Shown: in pieces, positions 1 through 5,835 of the stretch
How positions within the stretch are numbered: the first letter of the stretch is position 1
How the letters are laid out: every line of letters begins with the position of its first letter
NCBI RefSeq assembly: GCF_938017775.1
Contig: NZ_CALIIU010000001.1
Span: 1 to 12,100, forward strand
Length of the DNA: 12,100 nucleotides
Reading direction: 5' to 3'
Source: an uncultured Campylobacter sp.
GTDB taxonomy: Bacteria > Campylobacterota > Campylobacteria > Campylobacterales > Campylobacteraceae
The notes under the pieces: model-generated
What the model saw: the letters and a program-made list of their open reading frames with translations, nothing else
Databases searched by the model: none
What the model was told of the DNA's origin: nothing
Position numbers and translations under genes: made by a program

Positions 1-257
1 AAAATTTTGCGCTTTGCCGCTTTAGGTTTTTAAATTTGATTCAAAATTTTACGATCCGTCAAATTTGATCCTATCTGCTAATTTCTGCCAGAGGCGTAAA
101 CACAAATAGGGCTTATCGCTCCTGGCGCGCCAAAAGCGGATAAATTTACGGCGGAATTTTACGCAGCCCGAGTAAAATTTTATTTGCGAAATGAGAACGG
201 ATTTAAAATTTAACCGTTTTTTCAAGCGAATTTTGCCACAATTGCGCTCAAATTTCA
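1..257. other. intergenic sequence, no supported gene
   Basis: I see no convincing gene on either strand here. The stretch is rich in AAATTT and AAAATTTT words, which occur throughout the Campylobacter part of the window. A minus-strand open frame of about 69 codons crosses it, but its product is a basic, arginine- and lysine-rich string with no recognisable family pattern. The region probably lies 3' of a gene outside the window and 5' of the transporter. I cannot point to a firm promoter. Confidence 0.5.
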
Positions 258-269
258 TTGGGGCGAAAG

Positions 270-1823
270 ATGAAAAAATATACCAAACAAATCCTCGCGA
301 TGCTCGCGCTAAACGCGATCTACAGCGGCTCGGGGATCTTGATTTTAAGCTTTATCAATAAATATCTACTTGACGGCGCCGAAAGAGGCGGCAGGATCAT
401 CGCGCTATTTTTTGCGCTCTTGGCACTATTTCTGCTGCTTTCGGTGCTAAGCCGCATCATGCTTTGCAAGATGGAAAACGACTTTGTGTTCGATCTGCGC
501 ACCAAGATCATCAAGCAGATCATCGATACGAAGTTCGAGCGCATCGAAGCTGCGTCGAAGGCGAACCTGCTTGCGTCCCTTTCTAGCGATATTTCGCGCC
601 TGACCGAGGGTTTTATGCGCATCTCCGAGCTTATTCAAGGCGCGATGATCGTGCTATTTTGCGGCATCTACGTGCTATACATCGCGCCTATGATGTTTGC
701 GTTTTTATTCATCTGGATCGGCGCGCTGATGGTATTCAACCGCTTTTTGATGAAAAAGGTCATGCAAAATTACGATCTGTACCGCCAAAATGAGGACGTT
801 TTGTATAAAAACTACGCCGCGGCGATCGAGGGGCACAAGGAGCTGTCGTTAAGCCTAGCCAAAGCAAAGAGCCTATACGAAAACGACTTTTTGCCCAATG
901 CGCAAAATTTACGCCAAAGCTCGCTGCGAGCCGAGGTTTACGGCGCGTTTGCGAGCAATTTTATGAATGTAATGATGCTCGGCGCGGTGGGCTTTGTGCT
1001 TTATTTCGGGCTAAGCGGCGGCAAAGCGGAGCTTGCAAACGCCGTAACGATCGCGCTTACGGTGCTTTTTTTGCGCGCGCCTTTGATGATGCTCATATTC
1101 TCGCTTCCTAGCGTGCTGCGCGCCAAGATCGCCTACGCAAAGATCAATGAGTTAGGTCTAGATCCGTTCGTGCAGGGCTTTGAGCTTGCGCAAATGCAGC
1201 CGTGGCACAGCCTGGAGCTTAAAGACTTAAGCTTTTCGTACCCTGGCGGTAAATTCGGCATCAAGGGGGTAAACTTGCAGCTAAATGCGGGTGAGACGGT
1301 GTTTTTAATCGGCGAAAACGGCAGCGGAAAATCGACGCTTTTTATGATTTTAGCGGGCCTTTATACGCCGCAAGCGGGCGAAATTTTAGCCGACGGCGCG
1401 GCCCTTAAACCCTCTGATCTGCGCGCTTACAGCAATAATATAAGCGCCGTTTTCAGCGATTTTTATCTCTTCGACTATGCTACGGGCGATGCGGACATCG
1501 CGCGCGAGTGGCTGGCGCTTACGCACCTGCAGGATAAGGTTGAGCTAAAGGGGGCTAAATTTAGCACCACGAGCCTATCTAGTGGGCAGCGCAAGCGCTT
1601 GGCGCTCGTAAGCGTGCTGATGGATGGGCGAAAATTTTTGATGCTCGATGAGTTTGCGGCCGATCTCGATCCGCAGTTTCGTGCGGAGTTTTACGAGCGG
1701 ATTTTACCCGAGCTGAAATCGCGCAGATACACGATCTTTGCGATCTCGCACGATGATAAATACTTCGGCGCCGCAGATAAAATTTATAAGATGCAAAGAG
1801 GCGAAATTTCGCGCATAAAGTAA
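270..1823 (+). CDS. YojI/PvdE-like ABC exporter, fused permease and ATPase
   Basis: Inner-membrane ABC exporter with the membrane domain (about residues 1-300, several hydrophobic helices) fused to a C-terminal ATPase. The ATPase shows Walker A GENGSGKST at about residue 348, a signature-like SLSSGQRKR at about 435, Walker B FLMLDEFAADLDP at about 454-466 and the H-loop AISHDD at about 492. The sequence DEFAADLDP followed by a Phe-rich segment and AISHDDKYF is typical of the cyclic-peptide exporter family (PvdE, SyrD, and YojI, which exports microcin J25). At 517 aa it has that family's usual length. A TTG at 258 would add four residues. I prefer the ATG at 270 because GGGG at 260-263 is well placed as a ribosome site. 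It appears monocistronic. No biosynthesis gene is adjacent, so the substrate is unknown; it may be a peptide or siderophore-like molecule. Family assignment is firm, substrate is not. Confidence 0.85.
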   Translation: MKKYTKQILAMLALNAIYSGSGILILSFINKYLLDGAERGGRIIALFFALLALFLLLSVLSRIMLCKMENDFVFDLRTKIIKQIIDTKFERIEAASKANLLASLSSDISRLTEGFMRISELIQGAMIVLFCGIYVLYIAPMMFAFLFIWIGALMVFNRFLMKKVMQNYDLYRQNEDVLYKNYAAAIEGHKELSLSLAKAKSLYENDFLPNAQNLRQSSLRAEVYGAFASNFMNVMMLGAVGFVLYFGLSGGKAELANAVTIALTVLFLRAPLMMLIFSLPSVLRAKIAYAKINELGLDPFVQGFELAQMQPWHSLELKDLSFSYPGGKFGIKGVNLQLNAGETVFLIGENGSGKSTLFMILAGLYTPQAGEILADGAALKPSDLRAYSNNISAVFSDFYLFDYATGDADIAREWLALTHLQDKVELKGAKFSTTSLSSGQRKRLALVSVLMDGRKFLMLDEFAADLDPQFRAEFYERILPELKSRRYTIFAISHDDKYFGAADKIYKMQRGEISRIK

Positions 1824-2016
1824 AGCGGCGAAATTTTAAAATTCTGCGCAAAATTTCGCGATGGAATTTGACATCTAGATGAAATTTCGCCTTAGAATTT
1901 CGCTGCGAAATTCTACGATTGAAATTTCAGCGGGAAGGTAAAATTTGCTTAAAATTTTACAGCGCAAATTCCGCTTCAAGCCCCTACGCTAAAGTTCGAA
2001 GTAAATAGAATTTCGC
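1801..2016. repeat. cluster of GAAATTTCGC words and hairpins
   Basis: This stretch runs from the last codons of the exporter into the 279-bp gap before the cytochrome gene. It repeats the word GAAATTTCGC or its complement many times: a perfect palindrome at 1801-1812, further copies near 1851-1860 and 1881-1890, a hairpin at 1893-1915, and a lone 11-bp half (TAGAATTTCGC) at 2006-2016. A second hairpin has 9-bp arms at 1938-1946 and 1952-1960 with a 5-nt loop. No open frame of substance lies in the gap. I infer a degenerate dispersed intergenic repeat; some hairpins may act as 3' end signals for the exporter mRNA. Confidence 0.45.
1893..1915. repeat. perfect inverted repeat, 11-bp arms, 1-nt centre
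   Basis: The left arm TAGAATTTCGC (1893-1903) and right arm GCGAAATTCTA (1905-1915) are exact reverse complements around a single T. There is no run of T after it, so it is not a standard intrinsic terminator. It sits about 70 bp after the exporter stop codon. It could be a protein binding site, an mRNA-stabilising hairpin or part of the local repeat cluster. Confidence 0.6.
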
Positions 2017-2066
2017 CCCTTTAGCGCAAATTGCAAAAATTTAACCGAAATTTACTAAATTTTGAT

Positions 2067-2097
2067 TATACTGCACACACAATTTAAAAAGAAAGGA
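2067..2097 (+). promoter_or_regulatory. cytochrome c553 promoter -10 and ribosome site
   Basis: A TATACT hexamer at 2067-2072, preceded by AT-rich sequence (TTTTGAT), fits the main sigma-factor -10 box of Campylobacter, which needs little -35 sequence. AAAGGA at 2092-2097 is a strong ribosome site 5 nt before the ATG at 2103. Start of transcription would be near 2079. Confidence 0.55.
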
Positions 2098-2102
2098 TAG
2101 GA

Positions 2103-2423
2103 ATGAAAAAAGTTCTTATTGCATGTGCTGCGGTTGCGGCGTTTAGTTCGAGTGTATTCGCCGCTGACGGCGCTACTTTATATAAAAAATGCGTGGCCTG
2201 TCATGGAGCTAACGCCGAGAAGCCTTATCTTGGCGGCAAAGTACCTGCGCTAAACACCCTAAGCAAGGAAGATATCATCGCTAGCCTAAAAGGCTACAAA
2301 GACGGCACCTTGGGCGAGGGCAAGGGAAAATTTGGCATGATGGGCGTTATGAAAGGTCAAGCAGCTTCGCTTAACGACGAATCGATCGAAGCGCTAGCCG
2401 ATTTCATCGTCTCTAAAAAATAA
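2103..2423 (+). CDS. periplasmic cytochrome c553
   Basis: Small monoheme class I cytochrome c, a soluble periplasmic electron carrier thought to link the cytochrome bc1 complex to the cbb3 oxidase or peroxidases in Campylobacter. A Sec signal peptide covers about residues 1-20 (basic MKK, a hydrophobic alanine-rich core, cleavage near VFA-ADG). The heme site CVACH lies at residues 30-34, and the Met-rich segment around residues 79-83 (GMMGVM) supplies the axial methionine. The segments DGATLYKKC, VPALNTLS and GKGKFGMMGVMK closely match the Campylobacter c553 I remember (Cj1153 of C. jejuni). The full 106 aa is normal length. It has its own promoter and a hairpin downstream, so it is probably transcribed alone. 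Confidence 0.93.
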   Translation: MKKVLIACAAVAAFSSSVFAADGATLYKKCVACHGANAEKPYLGGKVPALNTLSKEDIIASLKGYKDGTLGEGKGKFGMMGVMKGQAASLNDESIEALADFIVSKK

Positions 2424-2436
2424 TTTCAAACTTCAT

Positions 2437-2459
2437 TCGGCGGGCTTCGCGCTCGCCGA
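2437..2459 (+). terminator. hairpin after cytochrome c553
   Basis: TCGGCG (2437-2442) pairs with CGCCGA (2454-2459). The inner GGC/GCT adds three more pairs (one G-U) and leaves a TTCGC loop. It starts 13 bp after the stop codon, where a terminator is expected. No T-run follows directly, so termination may be weak or depend on Rho. Confidence 0.4.
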
Positions 2460-2524
2460 GCTTCGCTTAACTTTAAATTTTAAAATTCTACGCTAATATC
2501 ACGTAAAAATTCCAAAGGCTCATA

Positions 2525-3343
2525 ATGTTTAACGGACTGATCAGAGAGATCGCGCAGGTTGCGAGCTTTAGCGGCGATTTGCTGCGATTGCGCGCGAGAT
2601 ACCGCCCCGCGCTCGGCGATAGCGTCGCGGTAAACGGCGCATGCCTGAGCGTGACGCGGCTTTTTGCGGACGGATTTGCGGTACAGCTTTCTAGCGAGAC
2701 GGCGAGCGTCATCGCCATGCAAAACCTGCGCGGCCCTGTGCATATCGAGCCAGCGATGCGGATTGGAGATCGCATAGACGGGCATTTGATCCAAGGGCAT
2801 ATCGATGCCGTAGGCGAAATTTATAAAATTTCAAAGCTTGCAAGCGGCGTCGATTTTTTTATCCGCGCACCGCTGCATATAGCGCCGCTGCTAGCGCCGA
2901 AGGGCTCGGTGGCGATCGACGGCGTGAGTCTAACGATCAACGAAGTACTTGAGGGCGGCGGAAATTTTATTTACAAAGACCGCAAAGGCCCGCTCGGTTC
3001 AGATTTTAGCGACACAGGCTCGCGTGGGCAAAATTCTAGCAGCTCAAATTCCGTTCGCGATTTAAACTCCTTGGGCGCAAATTTAAAAAGCGAAGCGCAA
3101 AGCTGCGCCATTCGTCTTACGATCATCCCGCTCACGCTTAAAGATACGCTTTTTGGATCCTACAAAATCGGGCGCCGCGTAAATATCGAGACCGATCTGC
3201 TCGCGCGATACATCGCGGCGCAGCTGGGCTTTTCCGGCGGACAGCCCGTCCGCGGTACGGATACGGCGCGCGATACGAGCGCCGAGGGCGAAAAAGACGG
3301 GCTTTCGTGGGATGCGGTAGATAAAATTTTGAGCCTGTATTAA
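2525..3343 (+). CDS. ribE: riboflavin synthase, alpha chain, with internal insertion
   Basis: Catalyses the dismutation of two 6,7-dimethyl-8-ribityllumazine molecules to riboflavin, the last step of the pathway, in the cytoplasm. The family's duplicated barrel fold is visible. The N-terminal half has MFNGLIREIA, GDSVAVNGACLSV and SSETA. The second half has RIDGHLIQGHIDAVG, GSVAIDGVSLTINEV and LTIIPLTLKDTLFGSYKIGRRVNIETDLLARYI. AAAGG at 2514-2518 supports the ATG at 2525. It is odd in two ways. It is 272 aa against the usual 200 or so, because about 50 Ser/Asn/Gly-rich residues (about 143-195) sit between the two strands INEV and IRLTIIP. It also has a loose charged C-terminal tail of about 35 residues after ARYIAAQL. 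All core motifs are in one frame without stops, so the enzyme is probably active. The pgeF-like gene follows after 10 bp. Confidence 0.9.
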   Translation: MFNGLIREIAQVASFSGDLLRLRARYRPALGDSVAVNGACLSVTRLFADGFAVQLSSETASVIAMQNLRGPVHIEPAMRIGDRIDGHLIQGHIDAVGEIYKISKLASGVDFFIRAPLHIAPLLAPKGSVAIDGVSLTINEVLEGGGNFIYKDRKGPLGSDFSDTGSRGQNSSSSNSVRDLNSLGANLKSEAQSCAIRLTIIPLTLKDTLFGSYKIGRRVNIETDLLARYIAAQLGFSGGQPVRGTDTARDTSAEGEKDGLSWDAVDKILSLY

Positions 3344-3353
3344 GCGGCGTGCG

Positions 3354-4082
3354 ATGGACAAAATCGAAATTTGCAGAGAAAATCTTGAGTTTGTATTGGA
3401 CGGGCACGGCGTGCTGGCGGGCTTTAGCACGCGACTTGGCGGCGTAAGCGGCGGAGCCTACGCGAGCTTAAATTTAGGGGATCACGTAGGCGACGATCCG
3501 CAAAACGTCGCGCAAAATCGCGAAATTTTAGCCTCTGCGCTCGGTATTGCGCCTCTAAATTTAAAATTTATGCGCCAGATCCACTCGAACAAAGTTGAAA
3601 TTTTACGCGCAGGTAGCGATGAAATCCCGCCCTGCGACGGGCTCGTGACCGATCTGCGCGGCGTGGCGCTGTGCGTGCTGGTAGCGGACTGCTCGCCAGT
3701 GCTGATCGCGGACGAGCGGCGCGGAGTGGTCGCTGCGGTGCATGCGGGGCGCGCGGGCGTGATAGGGCGGATCTGCACCAATGCGATAAATTTGATGTGC
3801 GAGCGCTTCGGCTGCGTCGCTGCGGAGCTGAAAGTATTCGTGGGCGCGAATATCAAGGCGCGAAACTACGAACTTGGCGGGCTTGATCTGGGCGAGTTTG
3901 AGCGCTACAAAACGCAGGGACATTTCGATCTAAACGCCGCGCTGCGCGATGAACTCGCAACTGCGGGAGTGCGAAACGTTAAATTTGATCCGCGCTGCAC
4001 TTTTGAGAGCGAGCGGCATTTTTCATACCGCAGAGATGGCGTCACGGGGCGCTTCTGCGGCTTTGTGATGAATAAAATTTAA
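3354..4082 (+). CDS. pgeF: PgeF/YfiH laccase-domain protein
   Basis: Member of the multicopper polyphenol oxidase-like (YfiH, DUF152/Cu-oxidase_4) family. E. coli PgeF is reported to help keep wrong amino acids out of peptidoglycan precursors, and other members show purine nucleoside phosphorylase or deaminase activity. The three metal ligands of the family are visible: His77 in QIHSNKV, Cys113 in ADCSPV and His130 in VHAGRAG. The N-terminal FSTRLGGVSGGAYASLNLG and C-terminal CTFES plus FSYRRDGVTGRF are also family hallmarks. The third motif has Arg where many members have Trp (HAGWRG); I think this is common in epsilonproteobacteria. The length of 242 aa is normal. It starts 10 bp after the ribE stop with only a weak ribosome site, so it is probably co-transcribed with ribE. 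Confidence 0.88.
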   Translation: MDKIEICRENLEFVLDGHGVLAGFSTRLGGVSGGAYASLNLGDHVGDDPQNVAQNREILASALGIAPLNLKFMRQIHSNKVEILRAGSDEIPPCDGLVTDLRGVALCVLVADCSPVLIADERRGVVAAVHAGRAGVIGRICTNAINLMCERFGCVAAELKVFVGANIKARNYELGGLDLGEFERYKTQGHFDLNAALRDELATAGVRNVKFDPRCTFESERHFSYRRDGVTGRFCGFVMNKI

Positions 4083-4087
4083 TCAAT

Positions 4088-4319
4088 TTAGAGTTGTGGA
4101 TCAAAAACAAAAAATTCCGAAATATCTACTTCCAAAACATCTGCTATTTTTATCAAATGCTCGATATTGAAATGTTTTTTGTTGATATGAAGTTCAGCCA
4201 TTGAGATCGTTCCTAGTGGCTTTGTGTCCGATAGCAAGGGTGAGTGAAAGCTGTGAAATGCCTTTTGCCGTTCTGATGTGCTTGACATTATTGCCGGTAG
4301 CCTTGTAAATAGCGTCCAT
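4088..4319 (-). pseudogene. XRE-family HTH regulator, frameshifted
   Basis: On the minus strand an ATG at 4319 opens a frame reading MDAIYKATGNNVKHIRTAKG, then ISQLSLTLAIGHKAT, and stops at 4194-4196 after 41 residues. The frame one base over continues the same protein as GTISMAELHINKKHF then NIEHLIKIADVLEVDISEFF, and ends at 4088. Joined, the two give a 76-77 aa XRE (HTH_3) DNA-binding protein with the usual pattern IRxxKGxSQxxL...TISxxE...HLIKIADVLxVDISEFF. A single extra base at about 4214-4215 explains the break; it is not in a homopolymer. A separate ATG at 4327 keeps the second frame open for 79 codons, but its first 36 residues or so do not look like an HTH. It converges on the pgeF-like gene with 5 bp between stops and faces the 251-aa gene across the palindromes. 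I infer it once controlled that operon. It could instead be a sequencing error in a live gene. Confidence 0.75.
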
Positions 4320-4340
4320 CTTCTCATCGGTTATTGCGCA

Positions 4341-4369
4341 ATTCTTATTATTAAACCAACCATAAGAAT
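4341..4369. repeat. inverted repeat, 8-bp arms, 13-nt spacer
   Basis: ATTCTTAT (4341-4348) and ATAAGAAT (4362-4369) are exact complements. They lie just upstream of the regulator remnant and next to the two palindromes. The long spacer and AT-rich content make chance likely, but it may be part of the same control region. Confidence 0.3.
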
Positions 4370-4373
4370 ATTT

Positions 4374-4406
4374 GGATTATAATCCGCCATCAACTAACTA
4401 TAGTTA
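4374..4406. promoter_or_regulatory. tandem palindromic operators over a divergent promoter
   Basis: Two perfect 12-bp palindromes occur here: GGATTATAATCC at 4374-4385 and TAACTATAGTTA at 4395-4406. Their centres are 21 bp apart, two turns of the helix, so both would face the same side of the DNA. They share the core A-y-TATA-r-T. The first contains TATAAT on both strands (4378-4383 on plus, 4376-4381 on minus), so a bound protein would cover a -10 box in either direction. The site lies between the minus-strand XRE remnant (start 4319) and the plus-strand gene starting at 4437. XRE regulators commonly bind this kind of tandem dyad. Which protein binds is inference. Confidence 0.6.
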
Positions 4407-4436
4407 TGGATAAAAATTCCGTATAGAGGTAAATTT

Positions 4437-5192
4437 GTGGCAATTATTGATTATGAAAGAATTTTAAATGATTTTAGAGATGAGGTAAAAGATGAAATTA
4501 TAGCAAATATAGTTGATATTGATTGCGCTAAAAAGTTTATAAGTTATAACATTAAGGCTATCAAAAGGAGGGTATCAAGCGAGGAAGTGGAGTGCGTCGA
4601 GCGCTATCTTGCTTATAAGCCTGACTATATTGAGCTTGATGGATATAACAATGATATCTTGCAAAGAAAAAGTTATTTTTTAAAAGCAAAAGATGGTTCA
4701 TATAGTAATTTGGCATTATATTTTAAGATATATATTATTTTAAAGGTAGCCGAGAAATTCGGTCTACTGAAAGATATTCAAGATTTAAGTATAAAATTTG
4801 ATGGCTTATGGAATAATACCCTTCGCAAATACGCTTCAATTAATGATTCTATAGAAAACAAGACTTGCTTGTTTGTGAGAGAGAATAAAAGTATAAAAAA
4901 TATATCAATTAGAATTCTTCTGTATTTAAAAAGATATGTAAAAGGTAGGAAAATAATAAAAATTTTTAGAGAATTAGAAAATATGCCAAGTTATCAAATA
5001 ATTAACGATAATATTACGAATTTGGATTACACTAGGCCGAATTTTTTAGATAAATATAAGATTCCGTTATATTTACTACCTTATTATATAATTTACGCAG
5101 TTATTAAAATTTCAGCTAATTCTTCTGATGATATTTTTTGTGAATTGAGATCGATAGCTATTGATTACATAAGATTTGGAGAAGTAAGATGA
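4437..5192 (+). CDS. hypothetical protein, AT-rich island, first gene of pair
   Basis: I do not recognise this 251-aa protein. It starts at GTG 4437, with AGAGG at 4425-4429 seven bases upstream. It is rich in Ile, Lys, Asn and Tyr. It has no signal peptide, Walker motif, zinc cluster or obvious catalytic motif. The C-terminal third contains a hydrophobic stretch (KIPLYLLPYYIIYAVIKISA, about residues 208-227) that might touch or enter a membrane. The rest looks like mostly helical soluble protein. It overlaps the next gene by ATGA, so the two are translationally coupled. Base composition differs sharply from the flanks: 4681-4740 has 11 G/C in 60, against 43 in 60 at 3661-3720. I infer acquisition from an AT-rich source. 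A role in defence, toxin-immunity or phage interaction is possible, but nothing in the sequence proves it. Confidence 0.7.
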   Translation: MAIIDYERILNDFRDEVKDEIIANIVDIDCAKKFISYNIKAIKRRVSSEEVECVERYLAYKPDYIELDGYNNDILQRKSYFLKAKDGSYSNLALYFKIYIILKVAEKFGLLKDIQDLSIKFDGLWNNTLRKYASINDSIENKTCLFVRENKSIKNISIRILLYLKRYVKGRKIIKIFRELENMPSYQIINDNITNLDYTRPNFLDKYKIPLYLLPYYIIYAVIKISANSSDDIFCELRSIAIDYIRFGEVR

Positions 5193-5665
5193 GTGATTGG
5201 ATTGAAATATTACTTGGTTGTATCGGTCTTATTTGGCTATGTGTATGGGCCAATAAACCTTATAAAATGTCTGATAGCGAGATAGAAGAGTGGAATCGTA
5301 ATGCAGCAATAGAAGGCAGTCCTTTTAGAATAGAAACTAAAAGAGAGGAGCAAGAGAGACTAAGACGACAAAAAGAGGAAGAAGAGGAAAAGCGAAGAAA
5401 AGAACTAAGAAATCAGGAAGAATTAAGAGCAAAAGAGCTTAACGAGAGAATTGATAAGATAAAAAATTCTAGAGAATACATAGATCAAACTCTTAGAGAA
5501 AAAAGAATAAACGAGATGAGGGCCAGAGTTCAGGAACTATCAAATCAACTGATTTATAGTAGAAGTGAATATCTCGAAGAAGAGCTTAAAAAAGCAGTTG
5601 AAAAGTTAGAAACTCTAGAAAAAGCTGAAAAAACTTTTACGAAAATAATTTTACCCACTTACTAA
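5189..5665 (+). CDS. hypothetical membrane-anchored coiled-coil protein
   Basis: I do not recognise the family. The 158-aa product has one N-terminal membrane segment (about residues 4-21, WIEILLGCIGLIWLCVWA). A short linker (NKPYKMSDSEIEEWNRNAA) follows. From about residue 50 to 150 there is a long, highly charged helix full of Glu, Lys and Arg with heptad-like leucines, as in a coiled coil. The segment has no cysteine motif or enzyme signature. The N-terminus probably anchors it in the inner membrane with the coiled coil in the cytoplasm, since basic residues follow the helix. Its ATG overlaps the end of the previous gene (ATGA at 5189-5192), so the two proteins are probably made together and may interact. 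Composition is AT-rich like its partner. Confidence 0.7.
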   Translation: MSDWIEILLGCIGLIWLCVWANKPYKMSDSEIEEWNRNAAIEGSPFRIETKREEQERLRRQKEEEEEKRRKELRNQEELRAKELNERIDKIKNSREYIDQTLREKRINEMRARVQELSNQLIYSRSEYLEEELKKAVEKLETLEKAEKTFTKIILPTY

Positions 5666-5686
5666 AATTTGTAAAATATACTTATG

Positions 5687-5703
5687 TAAAAAGCTTCTTT
5701 TTA
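5687..5703 (+). terminator. weak AT-rich hairpin after the island operon
   Basis: TAAAAAG (5687-5693) pairs with CTTTTTA (5697-5703) around a 3-nt loop, 22 bp after the stop of the coiled-coil gene. With the adjoining T-rich strand it might end transcription of the island, but the stem is nearly all A-T and weak. It overlaps the likely upstream promoter region of rpsB. Confidence 0.25.
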
Positions 5704-5714
5704 TCTTTAGATGA

Positions 5715-5828
5715 TATAATCTTATTTTCATTTCACACGCATCAATCCTTGATTTAGTTGTAAATTTAGAGCAAATTTACGGGCGGATGCGGAGGAAGAA
5801 ACTAAATTTCGGGGCAACCCACAAGGAG
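5715..5828 (+). promoter_or_regulatory. rpsB-tsf promoter and leader
   Basis: A consensus TATAAT at 5715-5720 predicts a transcript start near 5727 and a leader of about 110 nt. The leader holds a hairpin with 8-bp arms (GTAAATTT 5760-5767, AAATTTAC 5773-5780, loop AGAGC; two further U-G pairs possible). It also holds a short GGG-GCAA-CCC hairpin (5811-5820) just before the ribosome site AAGGAG (5823-5828), which is 7 nt from the ATG. Leaders of rpsB are known sites of feedback by S2 in E. coli; whether these hairpins serve that here is inference. Confidence 0.55.
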
Positions 5829-5835
5829 AAAACTC

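Noticed and set aside
49..258. Minus-strand 69-codon frame upstream of the exporter
   Set aside because: Basic, no recognisable motif, and made largely from AAATTT-type repeat words; I treat the region as intergenic.
258..269. TTG at 258 as start of the exporter
   Set aside because: The ATG at 270 has a GGGG sequence at suitable spacing, and the TTG would add only MGRK without better support.
3671..3886. Open frames in other phases within the pgeF-like gene
   Set aside because: The pgeF frame has all three metal ligands. The others are Arg/Ala-rich products of high GC.
4213..4218. Programmed +1 frameshift restoring the XRE regulator
   Set aside because: The site reads ACT AGG A, and re-pairing of the Thr tRNA one base on would be poor. 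A plain insertion or sequencing error is simpler.
4083..5700. Attachment-site-like direct repeats at the island ends
   Set aside because: Only short words such as TAAAATTT occur on both sides, and these are common throughout the window. I also saw no integrase, transposase or tRNA gene.
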